DNA of 13,199 bases from JAUVXJ01 sp034430275 (GTDB taxonomy: Bacteria > Chloroflexota > Anaerolineae > UBA7937 > B3-Chlor), in NCBI GenBank assembly GCA_034430275.1, contig DAOUEW010000072.1, forward strand, positions 1-13,199, read 5' to 3'. The notes below the pieces were generated by a model. That model had not been told where the DNA came from and did no database searches. It saw nothing but the letters and a program-made list of their open reading frames with translations. A program made the position numbers and the translations under genes. Of this stretch, positions 6,342-13,043 are shown one piece after another. The stretch's first letter is position 1. Every line of letters begins with the position of its first letter.

Positions 6342-7094
6342 CTAGAAGAGCCCGAAATACAGAGAAAGTATCTCGCCGAAGAACAGGAGAGTAGCCAGGC
6401 CACCGACAACCAGAAACACCCCGTAGGGGATGTAGCTACGAAGGCCCTTGGTGCCACTCACTACCAAGACGAGGGACACCAGTCCTCCGAGGCAGACAGT
6501 GATGATCAGCGCCAGGATGACCTCAGGAAACCCCGTGATAAGACCCACGAAGGCTGCCAGATTTGCGTCACCCCGTCCCATGGCCGCCCTGCCGAAAGCC
6601 AACCTGCCGATGATGACCACCAAGAAGAAGAACACGAAGGCAAGCGCACCCCCCAGCAGTGCGCGACACAGTCCCATACCCGGATAGAAGAAGCTGCCTA
6701 CGACTGCCAGTCCGATAGCAGGCAAGATGACGATCCGCAGTATCAGCCTCTGTTCCAGGTCTATGACAAAGATGAGATACAGCGCACACGTGTACAACGT
6801 GATGAGGCACAACTGAACAGAGGAACCATAGCGGAGCCAAAGGAGGCCAAACGACAGTGCGGTAGTCAGCTCCAGCACCGGCCAGCGCCAACTGCGGCGG
6901 GCACCGCAGCCGGCGCACCTGTCTCCGCTGAGCAGCAAGCTGATGAACGAGGAAAACTGCAGCCAGGACCGCTCCCTCTGGCAATGCAAACAACGAGGCC
7001 TGCTCAGTCTTCGAGCACGCCGGGGGAGATTGTCAGCGGCAAGATTCAGAAAGGCTCCGACGAACAAGCCCAGGACCCCGAATAGCGCGACCAC
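6342..7094 (-). CDS. Prepilin peptidase (A24 family aspartic membrane protease)
   Basis: This 250-residue polytopic membrane protein removes the leader of type IV prepilins or pseudopilins and usually N-methylates the new N-terminus. The N-terminal GAFLNLAADNLPRR matches the GSFLNVVIxRLPR motif. Two CxxC pairs (C35/C38 and C60/C63) form the zinc-binding cytoplasmic loop. The catalytic aspartates are Asp112 in VIDLEQRLI and Asp176 in the GRGD (GxGD) motif; IPYGVFLVVGG near the end is also typical. The reading frame opens earlier with TTG 7112, but a promoter at 7124-7152 would leave it almost leaderless; GTG 7094, with AGAGGG 6 nt upstream, is the better start. No pilin genes are in the window, so its substrates are encoded elsewhere. 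Confidence 0.9.
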   Translation of the reverse strand: MVALFGVLGLFVGAFLNLAADNLPRRARRLSRPRCLHCQRERSWLQFSSFISLLLSGDRCAGCGARRSWRWPVLELTTALSFGLLWLRYGSSVQLCLITLYTCALYLIFVIDLEQRLILRIVILPAIGLAVVGSFFYPGMGLCRALLGGALAFVFFFLVVIIGRLAFGRAAMGRGDANLAAFVGLITGFPEVILALIITVCLGGLVSLVLVVSGTKGLRSYIPYGVFLVVGGLATLLFFGEILSLYFGLF

Positions 7095-7123
7095 ACCATA
7101 CCCTCTGCTCAATGCTGAAGCCG

Positions 7124-7152
7124 ATTATACCGCACAGGTTTGACAAACACAA
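7124..7152 (-). promoter_or_regulatory. Sigma70-like promoter for the prepilin peptidase operon
   Basis: On the minus strand, TTGTGT (7152-7147), a 17-nt spacer and a perfect TATAAT (7129-7124) form a promoter firing leftward with a start near 7117. Its -35 box is one base from the -35 box of the rightward promoter. Confidence 0.75.
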
Positions 7153-7168
7153 CGGCCCACTGTACAAT
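7140..7168 (+). promoter_or_regulatory. Consensus sigma70 promoter for the membrane protein and nucleotidyltransferase genes
   Basis: A perfect -35 box TTGACA at 7140-7145, a 17-nt spacer and TACAAT at 7163-7168 form a strong rightward promoter with a start near 7175. This rules out in-frame starts upstream of that point for the following gene. Confidence 0.75.
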
Positions 7169-7243
7169 CACTCAGACCCCTGGGAAACCGTGGGAGTGGC
7201 CCATGAACCAGGCCCCTCGAAACGCGTGCAAGGTACTTGCGAC

Positions 7244-8053
7244 ATGCCTCGCTACGACAGACTGAGCATCCTGGTTAGTCTCGTTCTGTTTGGACTTGTC
7301 GTCTCCCACCTCGTTGAGCTGCCGACGAGAACCATATCCTTCGTGGCTCTTGGGGTACCTACCACCATCTACCTCTCCAGCCGCTGGCTTGTCGCCGGAC
7401 TCCTGGTGACTCTCACCGGTGCTGGTGTGGATTCCATCGTCCGGTCCCACCCCCAGGCCAGAAGAAGTGGCTGGGGATACGGTCTCACATTCTGGGGATT
7501 GCCCTGTTCCTTTGTTCTGCTCTCGTCGGTCGTCCTACCCCTCTCTCCTAGCATGCCGTTCTGGCTCTCCGCACTGGCAGTGACCGGGCTGGTTCTCTCT
7601 CTGCTGGTCGTCGGGCAGTCCGCCACCATTAGAGACCGCGAGCGCTACGCTGGCGTGGCACGATGGGGACTGAGCCTGAGCGTGTATGCAGCCATGTTCG
7701 TGTTCTGTACCCTCATCTATGGTGCGCGGGCGCGCAGTCTCCTGTCGGCCACGGCCATCTCTGTCCTTGCTATCAGTCTGGCCCTGGAGCTGCTCCGGCC
7801 CCAGTCCCCTGCACTGTCTACCGGACGTCCCTGGATCTATGCTCTCGTCGTGGGCCTGATCCTCGGCGAGGTGGCCTGGGCTCTTAACCATCTGAGCTTC
7901 AGCGCCGTTGGGGGCGGCATCTTCCTTCTACTGATCTTCTACGTTGTGTGCGGTCTAGCCAAACAACATCTCACCGCTCAGCTCTCGCGACCGGTGATCG
8001 CGGAGTTCGTTGCGGTGTCCATTGTGGGACTGGGATTTCTCTACCTGATGTGA
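7244..8053 (+). CDS. Polytopic membrane protein, DUF5656-like
   Basis: This encodes 269 residues with about eight hydrophobic helices spread over the whole length and short charged loops (for example RSHPQARR and TIRDRERYAG). There is no catalytic motif I can recognise. The overall build resembles DUF5656 membrane proteins known mainly from Chloroflexota; the family call is from memory and tentative. The frame is open from 7112, but the promoter at 7140-7168 excludes that start; ATG 7244 directly precedes the first helix. A small inverted repeat GCAAG/CTTGC (7228-7240) covers the AAGG upstream of the ATG and might modulate initiation. GTG 7190 is an alternative start. The nucleotidyltransferase-like gene begins 39 nt after its stop, so the two probably share the promoter. 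Confidence 0.7.
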   Translation: MPRYDRLSILVSLVLFGLVVSHLVELPTRTISFVALGVPTTIYLSSRWLVAGLLVTLTGAGVDSIVRSHPQARRSGWGYGLTFWGLPCSFVLLSSVVLPLSPSMPFWLSALAVTGLVLSLLVVGQSATIRDRERYAGVARWGLSLSVYAAMFVFCTLIYGARARSLLSATAISVLAISLALELLRPQSPALSTGRPWIYALVVGLILGEVAWALNHLSFSAVGGGIFLLLIFYVVCGLAKQHLTAQLSRPVIAEFVAVSIVGLGFLYLM

Positions 8054-8092
8054 GTATCATGGCAGCGGCTGGCAAGAGGAGGGGGATCGGAC

Positions 8093-8803
8093 ATGGTATG
8101 GCTGCAGCGCATGGAAGAGGATGCCAGAGAGATCCGCATGCCAGAGGAATGGGGAGGCCTTGTTCCGTCCGAGGTGTTCCTTGAGGAGGCACGCAGAATC
8201 GTCGCTGAGGGGGAGCGCCAAGGACTCATTCTGCGGGTCATGGGAGGCGCAGGAATCAGGCTGCGTACGCTGCCATACCAGGAGCTAGGCCGAAGCCTGG
8301 CTCGATTGGGAGAAGGCGAGCAGGAGTTTACAGATCTCGACTTCATGACCTACAAGAAGCTCCGCAAGCAGATGCAGGGTTTCTTCGAGGATCTGGGCTA
8401 CAGCAAGAGGAGAGCCACCCTGTCTTCGGCAGCGTCTGAGAGACAGATCTACTTCCACGAGCACGGTTGGTTCTTCGTGGACGTCTTCTTCGACAAGCTG
8501 CTGGTGGCGAACCATCGCCTGGATTTCCGAGAGAGGCTAGAGCTGGATCCTCTGACCCTGAGTCCCACGGACCTCCTTCTGGAGAAGCTACAGATCGTGA
8601 ACATGAGTGAAAAGGACTTCAAAGACAGCTTGATGCTCCTCTTCGCCCACGAGCTTGCCGAGGATGACAGAGAGAACACAATCAACAGCGCCTACATAGC
8701 CAGCCTTCTTTCCACTGATTGGGGGTTCTGGTACACGCTCACCACCAACCTCCAGGGGATGAGAGACCTGTTGCCAAGGGTCGAGGCGCTATCGGAGGAC
8801 TAG
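8093..8803 (+). CDS. Nucleotidyltransferase-like protein, truncated by in-frame TAG
   Basis: As read, this is 236 residues ending at TAG 8801-8803. It has a Pol beta-type nucleotidyltransferase pattern: GG at 51-52 (LRVMGGAGIRLR), the metal-binding pair Asp81-x-Asp83 (FTDLDF), and a likely third Asp130 (FVDVFF). The following DPLTLSPTDLLLEKLQI segment resembles the helical part of stand-alone and AbiEii-like nucleotidyltransferases. The transferred nucleotide and target are unknown. AGGAGG at 8077-8082 precedes ATG 8093 by 10 nt. After the TAG the same frame stays open for 64 more codons with protein-like sequence, and that tail matches another protein at the window's end, so the stop appears to be a recent nonsense change, a recoded codon, or a base error. 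The catalytic core is intact either way. Confidence 0.8.
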   Translation: MVWLQRMEEDAREIRMPEEWGGLVPSEVFLEEARRIVAEGERQGLILRVMGGAGIRLRTLPYQELGRSLARLGEGEQEFTDLDFMTYKKLRKQMQGFFEDLGYSKRRATLSSAASERQIYFHEHGWFFVDVFFDKLLVANHRLDFRERLELDPLTLSPTDLLLEKLQIVNMSEKDFKDSLMLLFAHELAEDDRENTINSAYIASLLSTDWGFWYTLTTNLQGMRDLLPRVEALSED

Positions 8804-8998
8804 TCCCAACTCATCAGTGAGAGAATCGGCGACCTCCTGTCACGGATCGAGGCAGAGCCCAAGAGCATGGGTTGGAGGGCGCGCTCGAAGGTCGGCACCA
8901 GAAAGAGGTGGTACGAGCCAGTCGAGACCGAAGCCACGGTAGGTGACTTCGGGATCTGGCGTATGATGACGGAAGAAAAGGAGGGAGAGAGCCTTTAA
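8804..8998 (+). pseudogene. In-frame C-terminal remnant of the nucleotidyltransferase-like gene
   Basis: Directly after TAG 8801-8803 the same frame continues for 64 codons to TAA 8996-8998. It has no good start of its own. The translation has ERIGDLLSRIEAEPKSMGW and RKRWYEP, which align without gaps over 37 residues, with 19 identities, to the C-terminus encoded on the minus strand at 13044-13199. That shows it is (or was) the proper C-terminal domain of the 8093 gene. If the TAG is read through or is an error, the protein has 301 residues. Confidence 0.75.
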
Positions 8999-9376
8999 CA
9001 GACCGGGCCACGCCATCGCCCCACACGGCGCCAAGCCCAAGGAAGCACTACTCAGACCCCAACGTCGACGCTCCCACTCCTACTGAAACGATGAGGACAG
9101 CGAGCCAAGTGTATCCCATCTGCTGCAAGGGGCACACTTGATCGGGTACCTGCCGACGAGGTCAGGAGCCAAAGGAAAACTCCGCGTATCACTCCGCACC
9201 ACGTCTCAGGGTCGGCATAGGCAAACCGCCCTCTTTTCCATGCGTTGTGGACCGCTAGCCGGTACGTGGCGGACCATCGCTTGAGTGAAGACGGTACCAT
9301 CTACCTATCGACAACACATGCCAAGCCAGCTATGCTGACTCGAGAGGGCAAGCGGTATTGACTCTTGTAGCGTTCA
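8999..9376. other. Gene-free stretch, possibly degraded sequence
   Basis: I find no gene with a believable start, ribosome binding site and family likeness here. A 46-codon open stretch on the plus strand (9221-9361) reads like protein (for example DGTIYLSTTHAKPAMLTREG) but lacks a proper start and is bounded upstream by TAG; it could be a remnant. An 82-codon minus-strand frame (9052-9300) lies partly across it and has no supporting features. No repeats or tRNA-like structures were seen. Confidence 0.4.
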
Positions 9377-9382
9377 TATACT
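9377..9382 (+). promoter_or_regulatory. Possible -10 box for the roadblock gene cluster
   Basis: TATACT at 9377-9382 lies 19 nt before the GTG at 9402, just ahead of AAGGAGG. The nearest -35-like hexamer, TTGACT (9358-9363), is only 13 nt away, too short for standard sigma70 use, so this is a weak call. Confidence 0.3.
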
Positions 9383-9401
9383 CAGCGAAGGAGGAAAGTG
9401 G

Positions 9402-9740
9402 GTGGAGAACAATCTGCGCACCCTGGCTGAAGACCTAGCGAAGATGCCCTCGGTTGAAGCATCGGTTATCGTCGCGGCAGATGGTACAGTGGTGGCCGAC
9501 ACTTTGGACGCCGATGCTGAGAAAGAGGGCGCGGTGGCCGTTTTCGTGGGCACTGCCGCCGGGTTCATAGGTGACACGCTGGACCTTGGTGATTTCGATT
9601 GGGGGGTGGTCACGATGACCAAGTACAGAATGCTCATCGTCGAACAACCCCACTACTTCATAGGCCTGCTTCTGACCTCGAAGGCCTCGCCAGCACTCCT
9701 GGCCACTGAGGTGCAAGGCAGACTCGGCACTGTGGCCTGA
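9402..9740 (+). CDS. Roadblock/LC7 domain protein
   Basis: This is a 112-residue single-domain cytosolic protein from GTG 9402, preceded by AGGAGG (9389-9394) at a 7-nt gap. The layout (helix, then VEASVIVAADGTVVADTL, then a helix rich in Ala/Val, then WGVVTMTKYRMLIVEQ and a C-terminal helix) matches the roadblock/LC7 (MglB-like) fold. In bacteria these proteins dimerise and often act as regulators or GAPs for small Ras-like GTPases of the MglA type. No GTPase gene is in the window. The next gene, 20 nt downstream, begins with a second roadblock-like domain, so the two products may form a heterodimer. Family assignment is good; the process controlled is unknown. Confidence 0.82.
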   Translation: MENNLRTLAEDLAKMPSVEASVIVAADGTVVADTLDADAEKEGAVAVFVGTAAGFIGDTLDLGDFDWGVVTMTKYRMLIVEQPHYFIGLLLTSKASPALLATEVQGRLGTVA

Positions 9741-9760
9741 GGCCTAGAGAGAGAGGGACA

Positions 9761-10588
9761 ATGGAACACATACTTGCAGACATCGGGGCTGTGCTAGGAG
9801 TGACTGGCTGCTTCGTGTGCGACGGGGATGGGCGAATCCTGGCCTCCACCCTGTCAGATCTCCTTGCCGAAGGCGATCTCTCGACCGTCGGCCGGACCAT
9901 CAGCCAGACTACAGCAGGACTGGTTACTTCTCGACGCCTCAAGGTCCAAGAGATCGACCTTCTCTACTCCGAAGGACGCATGGTAGTCAAACCCCTACGC
10001 GAGGGCTGCCTGTGCGTGCTGTGTACCCGCAACATGAACGTCCCACTCTTGAACCTCACAGTTGACGTGGCGGCAAGGAAACTGGCCCAGACGCTGAAGG
10101 AGGAGAAGGAACCACCACCAGCCCCTGAGCCGGAAGGAGTGCCCTTGGAAGAGGTTCTCCAGACCGTCATCGACGCCTATCCTGACGTGGTCGGTCCGGT
10201 TATGGACTTCGAGCAGACTCTGTCCCAGAACGACCGGCGCGAGGCTCTGAACGCCCTGGGCAGGCGAGCGGGAGAGATGATCTACCAAAGACGGTATGCG
10301 AGCATGAGTATTCCGGCCTCCATACCTCAGGGCATAGAACTGATCGTAGGCCCGGCCGTCAGCCCGTTTGCCATCGTCAGCTCGCAAGGCAATCGCCTCG
10401 ATGTCTTGGCCTGCCCCTTCTGCAGGAATCTTCCCTCACAATCAGTGCGTTGCCACTTCCTGGCCGGATTCGTCCAGGGTCTGCTCAACTGCATTGCCGG
10501 CTTGGAAGAGGTCGTGGTCACCGAGTCTCTCTGCCGGGCCATGGGTGAGGACACGTGTAGCTTTGAAGCTCGAGCGCAGCGGAGCTAG
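9761..10588 (+). CDS. Roadblock/LC7-like plus V4R-like two-domain protein
   Basis: This is a 275-residue protein. Residues 1-112 look like a roadblock/LC7 domain (VTGCFVCDGDGRILAS, then a strand-helix pattern ending in LNLTVDVAARKL). A proline-rich linker (117-126) leads to a C-terminal domain of about 145 residues. Its end (HFLAGFVQGLLNCIAGLEEV, then ESLCRAMGEDTCSFEA) resembles V4R (4-vinyl reductase) domains, which bind small hydrocarbons in several sensors. Cysteines at 218, 221, 231, 258 and 266 could ligate a metal, as proposed for V4R. Together this suggests a ligand- or metal-sensing input joined to a GTPase-regulator fold. It is the second gene of the cluster, with GAGAGAGGG before ATG 9761. 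The domain calls are by eye; function is inferred. Confidence 0.75.
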   Translation: MEHILADIGAVLGVTGCFVCDGDGRILASTLSDLLAEGDLSTVGRTISQTTAGLVTSRRLKVQEIDLLYSEGRMVVKPLREGCLCVLCTRNMNVPLLNLTVDVAARKLAQTLKEEKEPPPAPEPEGVPLEEVLQTVIDAYPDVVGPVMDFEQTLSQNDRREALNALGRRAGEMIYQRRYASMSIPASIPQGIELIVGPAVSPFAIVSSQGNRLDVLACPFCRNLPSQSVRCHFLAGFVQGLLNCIAGLEEVVVTESLCRAMGEDTCSFEARAQRS

Positions 10589-10685
10589 ACTGACGGCATC
10601 ACACTGACCACGTAGCGTCGGTCGAGAGGGGGGCATAGGCAATATCGCCCCAGAGCACTAGAGAAAGGAAAGGAGTATTTCACTG

Positions 10686-11030
10686 ATGTTGGTGCAATCG
10701 CCCGATTGGTTCAAGGTCCTGCTGGAGGGAATCCAGGTCATCGCGATGATCGCTCTTCTGGCGGTTCTGGTACGCGCTGGGCGTAGGTACCCACAGATCG
10801 CCACCACGTCCTGGCAATGGATCGTCGTCGGCTTTGCTATGATGCTCCTCGCCTCAGTGGTAGACTTCAGCGACGGATTCATCAACTATGGCGCTGCCTA
10901 CATGCCCGACCTCTTCGCCACCTTCATCTCTGAGGCAGGACTCATCTGCGGACTGATCCTGGCCGCGATGGGGTTCTACACCTGGTTCGAGTTCATGGCC
11001 AGATTCCTGGGACTGAAACCGAAGGGGTGA
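10686..11030 (+). CDS. Small three-TM membrane protein
   Basis: This encodes 114 residues with three hydrophobic helices at about 13-29, 44-60 and 83-105. A conserved-looking loop VVDFSDGFINYG (58-69) separates helices two and three; acidic DFSDxF-type loops also occur in the membrane sensor regions of some histidine kinases and diguanylate cyclases, but there is no output domain here. GGAG at 10672-10675 lies 10 nt before ATG 10686. It follows the roadblock/V4R gene by 97 nt on the same strand and could be the membrane anchor or sensor for that module; this is inference. I do not recognise a named family. Confidence 0.68.
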   Translation: MLVQSPDWFKVLLEGIQVIAMIALLAVLVRAGRRYPQIATTSWQWIVVGFAMMLLASVVDFSDGFINYGAAYMPDLFATFISEAGLICGLILAAMGFYTWFEFMARFLGLKPKG

Positions 11031-11137
11031 TCCCGTCACATCTCCATCCCTTCCAGCGTTCCCGCGTCCACTGCCTAGGCCCGCGTCGCTCTTGCCCTTC
11101 TCGCCGTGTCTGTCGGGCGACTGGACCATCGGGCGCG

Positions 11138-11153
11138 GCCCCAACCTAGGGGC
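11138..11153 (+). terminator. Small hairpin after the roadblock cluster
   Basis: GCCCC (11138-11142) and GGGGC (11149-11153) form a 5-bp stem with an AACCTA loop, about 108 nt after the stop of the small membrane protein. No U-tract follows, so it is a weak terminator candidate between convergent genes. Confidence 0.3.
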
Positions 11154-11175
11154 AACCGGCTAGCACTCAGTCAGT

Positions 11176-11195
11176 GCGGCGGCTTTCGCCGGCGC
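11176..11195 (-). terminator. GAAA-tetraloop hairpin after the universal stress gene
   Basis: On the minus strand this reads GCGCCGGC-GAAA-GCCGCCGC: a 4-bp stem CGGC/GCCG closed by a GNRA loop, one mismatch, then three more pairs. It starts 15 nt beyond the TAG of the stress protein gene. It is probably a 3'-end stabiliser or terminator, with no U-tract. Confidence 0.4.
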
Positions 11196-11209
11196 TGAAG
11201 GGCCATAAC

Positions 11210-11650
11210 CTATGGAGCCTGCTTCTCCGACGGCTGCGCACCGGACGGTCTGACCAGCAGTATCGGCTTCGCCGTGCCTCTCAGCACCCTGCCCGCTACG
11301 CTGCCAAACACCCAGCGACCTACGCCTGTACGACCGTGGGTGGACATGGCGATCAGATCGACGTTGTTGACCTCGGCATAATCTACGATCTCCGCGGCGG
11401 CATCTGCGCCATGCCTGATCGTATGACGGGCCTTCACCCCGGAACTCAGCAGCTCCTGCTCCACGTCCATCAGGTGCTCCTCGGCCTCTTGTCGCTCCTT
11501 GGCGGCAGTCTTGGGAAGAACTCCCGACTCCGGCAGCACCTGGAGCAGAATCACCTCGGACCCGTGAGCAGCGGCCATGGATTGCACCCGAGGGACTATC
11601 TGTTTGGCCAGATCGGAACCATCCAAAGGTACCAGTATGCGATCGTACAT
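11210..11650 (-). CDS. Universal stress protein (UspA family)
   Basis: This is a 146-residue single USP domain, the usual length. It opens with MYDRILVPLDGSDLA (the strand and Asp10 of the adenine-binding site) and carries STHGRTGVGRWVFGS (103-117), the ATP-binding G-x9-G-S motif (Gly106, Gly116, Ser117), followed by VAGRVLR and the PILLVRP final strand. It therefore probably belongs to the ATP-binding class of universal stress proteins, which act as cytosolic dimers during starvation or energy stress. ATG 11650 has a near-perfect Shine-Dalgarno (GGAGGTGG) just upstream. It is a single gene, convergent to the roadblock cluster and divergent from the metallophosphoesterase. Confidence 0.93.
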   Translation of the reverse strand: MYDRILVPLDGSDLAKQIVPRVQSMAAAHGSEVILLQVLPESGVLPKTAAKERQEAEEHLMDVEQELLSSGVKARHTIRHGADAAAEIVDYAEVNNVDLIAMSTHGRTGVGRWVFGSVAGRVLRGTAKPILLVRPSGAQPSEKQAP

Positions 11651-11677
11651 AGAACCACCTCCCCTCCCATGCTCTAT

Positions 11678-11683
11678 CTTATA
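11678..11683 (-). promoter_or_regulatory. Possible -10 box for the universal stress gene
   Basis: On the minus strand TATAAG (11683-11678) lies 27 nt before the ATG, with the Shine-Dalgarno between. No recognisable -35 box is found at 16-18 nt, so this could depend on an activator or another sigma factor. The gap from here to the metallophosphoesterase promoter (11684-11867) holds nothing else except a tandem GGCCACA pair near 11766-11780. Confidence 0.35.
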
Positions 11684-11867
11684 CTGCCAGAATGTCTGGA
11701 GAAAGCTGTCAGAAACCCAAACGCCGACTCTCGATTGAAGCCATCCGTGCGTTCACCCTTAGTAGGCCACAGGCCACATGTCGAAGAATGAACCCCGGCG
11801 GCGGAACCGTGGTCGGCGGCGTGCACACGTGTCTTTGCCCTCGTTGGACACCTTCAGATTGTGGTGT

Positions 11868-11896
11868 TTGGCAATCTGTGACGATACTGGTATAAT
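11868..11896 (+). promoter_or_regulatory. Strong extended -10 promoter for the metallophosphoesterase
   Basis: TTGGCA at 11868-11873, a 17-nt spacer and perfect TATAAT at 11891-11896, preceded by TGG (extended -10). Transcription should start near 11903, giving an 85-90 nt leader. This excludes any in-frame start upstream of that point for the phosphoesterase gene. Confidence 0.8.
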
Positions 11897-11920
11897 TGGC
11901 GTCACTTCTGTCAAACGAGG

Positions 11921-11948
11921 GCGCAAGCAGGGGTCTGTCCCTGTGCGT
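11921..11948 (+). promoter_or_regulatory. Hairpin in the 5' leader of the metallophosphoesterase mRNA
   Basis: CAGGG (11928-11932) pairs with CCCTG (11939-11943) around GTCTGT; beyond a 2-nt bulge, GCGCA (11921-11925) pairs with TGCGT (11944-11948), with one G-U pair. It sits 27 nt upstream of the ribosome binding site. No U-tract follows and it matches no riboswitch class I know. Confidence 0.35.
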
Positions 11949-11990
11949 CGTCCGAGCCACTGTAGAACAAACGGAAAGGACGGTATGTCC

Positions 11991-12944
11991 ATGGCCAAGA
12001 CCAAGTTTCTCTTCTCCACGGATTTTCACGGTTCAGAGACTGTGTGGCGCAAGTTTCTGAATGCCGCCAAGTACTTCGATCTCGACGCATTGGTACTGAG
12101 CGGCGATATGACCGGCAAGCTCCTGATTCCCATAGTGAAGCGCCCCGATGGCAAGTATGACGCCAGCCTGTACGGCGAACCCTACGTACTGTCCGAGGAC
12201 GAAGTCCCCGAATTCGAGAAGAAGTGCCGCATGATTATCTACATCCCCTACCGCACCACCCCCGAGGAGGTGGAACGTATTGCTGCTGACGATCAGTATA
12301 AGGAAGATCTCTTCGAGAGAAGGGAGTGCGAGACCGTCAAGCACTGGCTCACCCTCATCCCGGATCGAGTGCCTCCCACGTGCAAGATCATTATGAGCCC
12401 AGGCAACGACGACAAGCACTCCATCGACGACGTCATCCGAGCAGACCCCAACCCCCAGGTGATCTTCGGGGAAGAAGAGGTCATAGAGCTGGACGACGAG
12501 CATGAGGTCCTTTGCTTTGGCTGGTCGAATCCCACTCCCTTCGACTCACCTCGAGAGTGCAGCGAGGAGGAGTTGGAGGAGAGGCTGGAGCGCACCGTGG
12601 CCAAGGTGAAGAATATGGAGACAGCCGTGTTCTGCATCCACGTACCGCCGTACAACACCTTCATCGACCAGGCGCCGATGCTTGAAAACGACCTGTCGCT
12701 CGCTGTCCGAGGCGGCCACACCCACATGGAGCCCGTGGGCTCCACGGCTGTTCGCAAGATCATCGAGAAATACCAGCCTCTGTTGGGGCTGCACGGTCAC
12801 ATACATGAGAGTCCGGGACGCATCAAACTGGGTCGGACCGAGTGCCTCAATCCAGGCAGCGAGTACGCGGAGGGCATCCTCAAGGGATTCCTGGTCGAGA
12901 TTGACGGACCGGAACTCGTCCAACTGCGTAGGATCGACGCCTAG
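11991..12944 (+). CDS. Calcineurin-like metallophosphoesterase
   Basis: This 317-residue protein has the five metallophosphoesterase motifs in order: Asp11-x-His13 (STDFHG), Gly38-Asp39 (LSGDM), Gly138-Asn139-Asp140 (GND), His217 (IHVPP) and GHIH (269-272). These bind two metal ions and hydrolyse phosphate esters, possibly of nucleotides, RNA or proteins. An acidic, helix-rich insert (66-118) between motifs II and III is larger than in minimal phosphodiesterases. No signal peptide is seen, so it is cytosolic. AAAGGA (11975-11980) fits ATG 11991 best; ATG 11985, two codons upstream, is possible. The frame is open much further upstream, but a strong promoter lies within that part. It is a single-gene unit with its own promoter and terminator. 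The substrate is unknown. Confidence 0.9.
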   Translation: MAKTKFLFSTDFHGSETVWRKFLNAAKYFDLDALVLSGDMTGKLLIPIVKRPDGKYDASLYGEPYVLSEDEVPEFEKKCRMIIYIPYRTTPEEVERIAADDQYKEDLFERRECETVKHWLTLIPDRVPPTCKIIMSPGNDDKHSIDDVIRADPNPQVIFGEEEVIELDDEHEVLCFGWSNPTPFDSPRECSEEELEERLERTVAKVKNMETAVFCIHVPPYNTFIDQAPMLENDLSLAVRGGHTHMEPVGSTAVRKIIEKYQPLLGLHGHIHESPGRIKLGRTECLNPGSEYAEGILKGFLVEIDGPELVQLRRIDA

Positions 12945-12975
12945 AATCCACGCATCCCGATAGCCAACCCGTTGC

Positions 12976-13007
12976 ACAGCACCCCACTTCTGTCAGTGGG
13001 GTGCTGT
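12976..13007. terminator. Strong hairpin between two convergent genes
   Basis: ACAGCACCCCACT (12976-12988) pairs perfectly with AGTGGGGTGCTGT (12995-13007) around a TCTGTC loop: 13 bp, 31 nt after the phosphoesterase stop. The plus-strand tail is TGTGG, a poor U-tract. It likely serves the plus-strand gene and may also block transcription from the convergent minus-strand gene. A second, smaller GGCGC/GCGCC repeat lies at 13021-13040 next to the minus-strand gene's stop. Confidence 0.65.
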
Positions 13008-13043
13008 TGTGGACATCAGCGGCGCTGCACCGGCGGCGCCCTG

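Noticed and set aside
6231..7085. Plus-strand open frame (about 284 codons) opposite the prepilin peptidase
   Set aside because: It is rich in Gln/Ser/Asp/Glu without domain structure, the mirror image of a hydrophobic protein on the other strand; the minus-strand gene has all prepilin peptidase motifs.
7112..7243. ATG at 7112 as start of the membrane protein
   Set aside because: It lies upstream of the consensus promoter at 7140-7168, so it would not be in the transcript; the extra N-terminus has no membrane or family character.
8801..8803. TAG as a pyrrolysine or other recoded codon
   Set aside because: No PYLIS-like structure, and no pyl genes in the window; a nonsense change or base error is simpler. 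It remains untested.
9052..9300. Minus-strand 82-codon open frame in the gap before the roadblock gene
   Set aside because: It has no recognisable domain, promoter or convincing ribosome binding site; it was not called as a gene.
9358..9382. TTGACT and TATACT as a promoter pair for the roadblock gene
   Set aside because: The spacer is only 13 nt, too short for a normal sigma70 promoter; only the -10 box is kept as a weak candidate.
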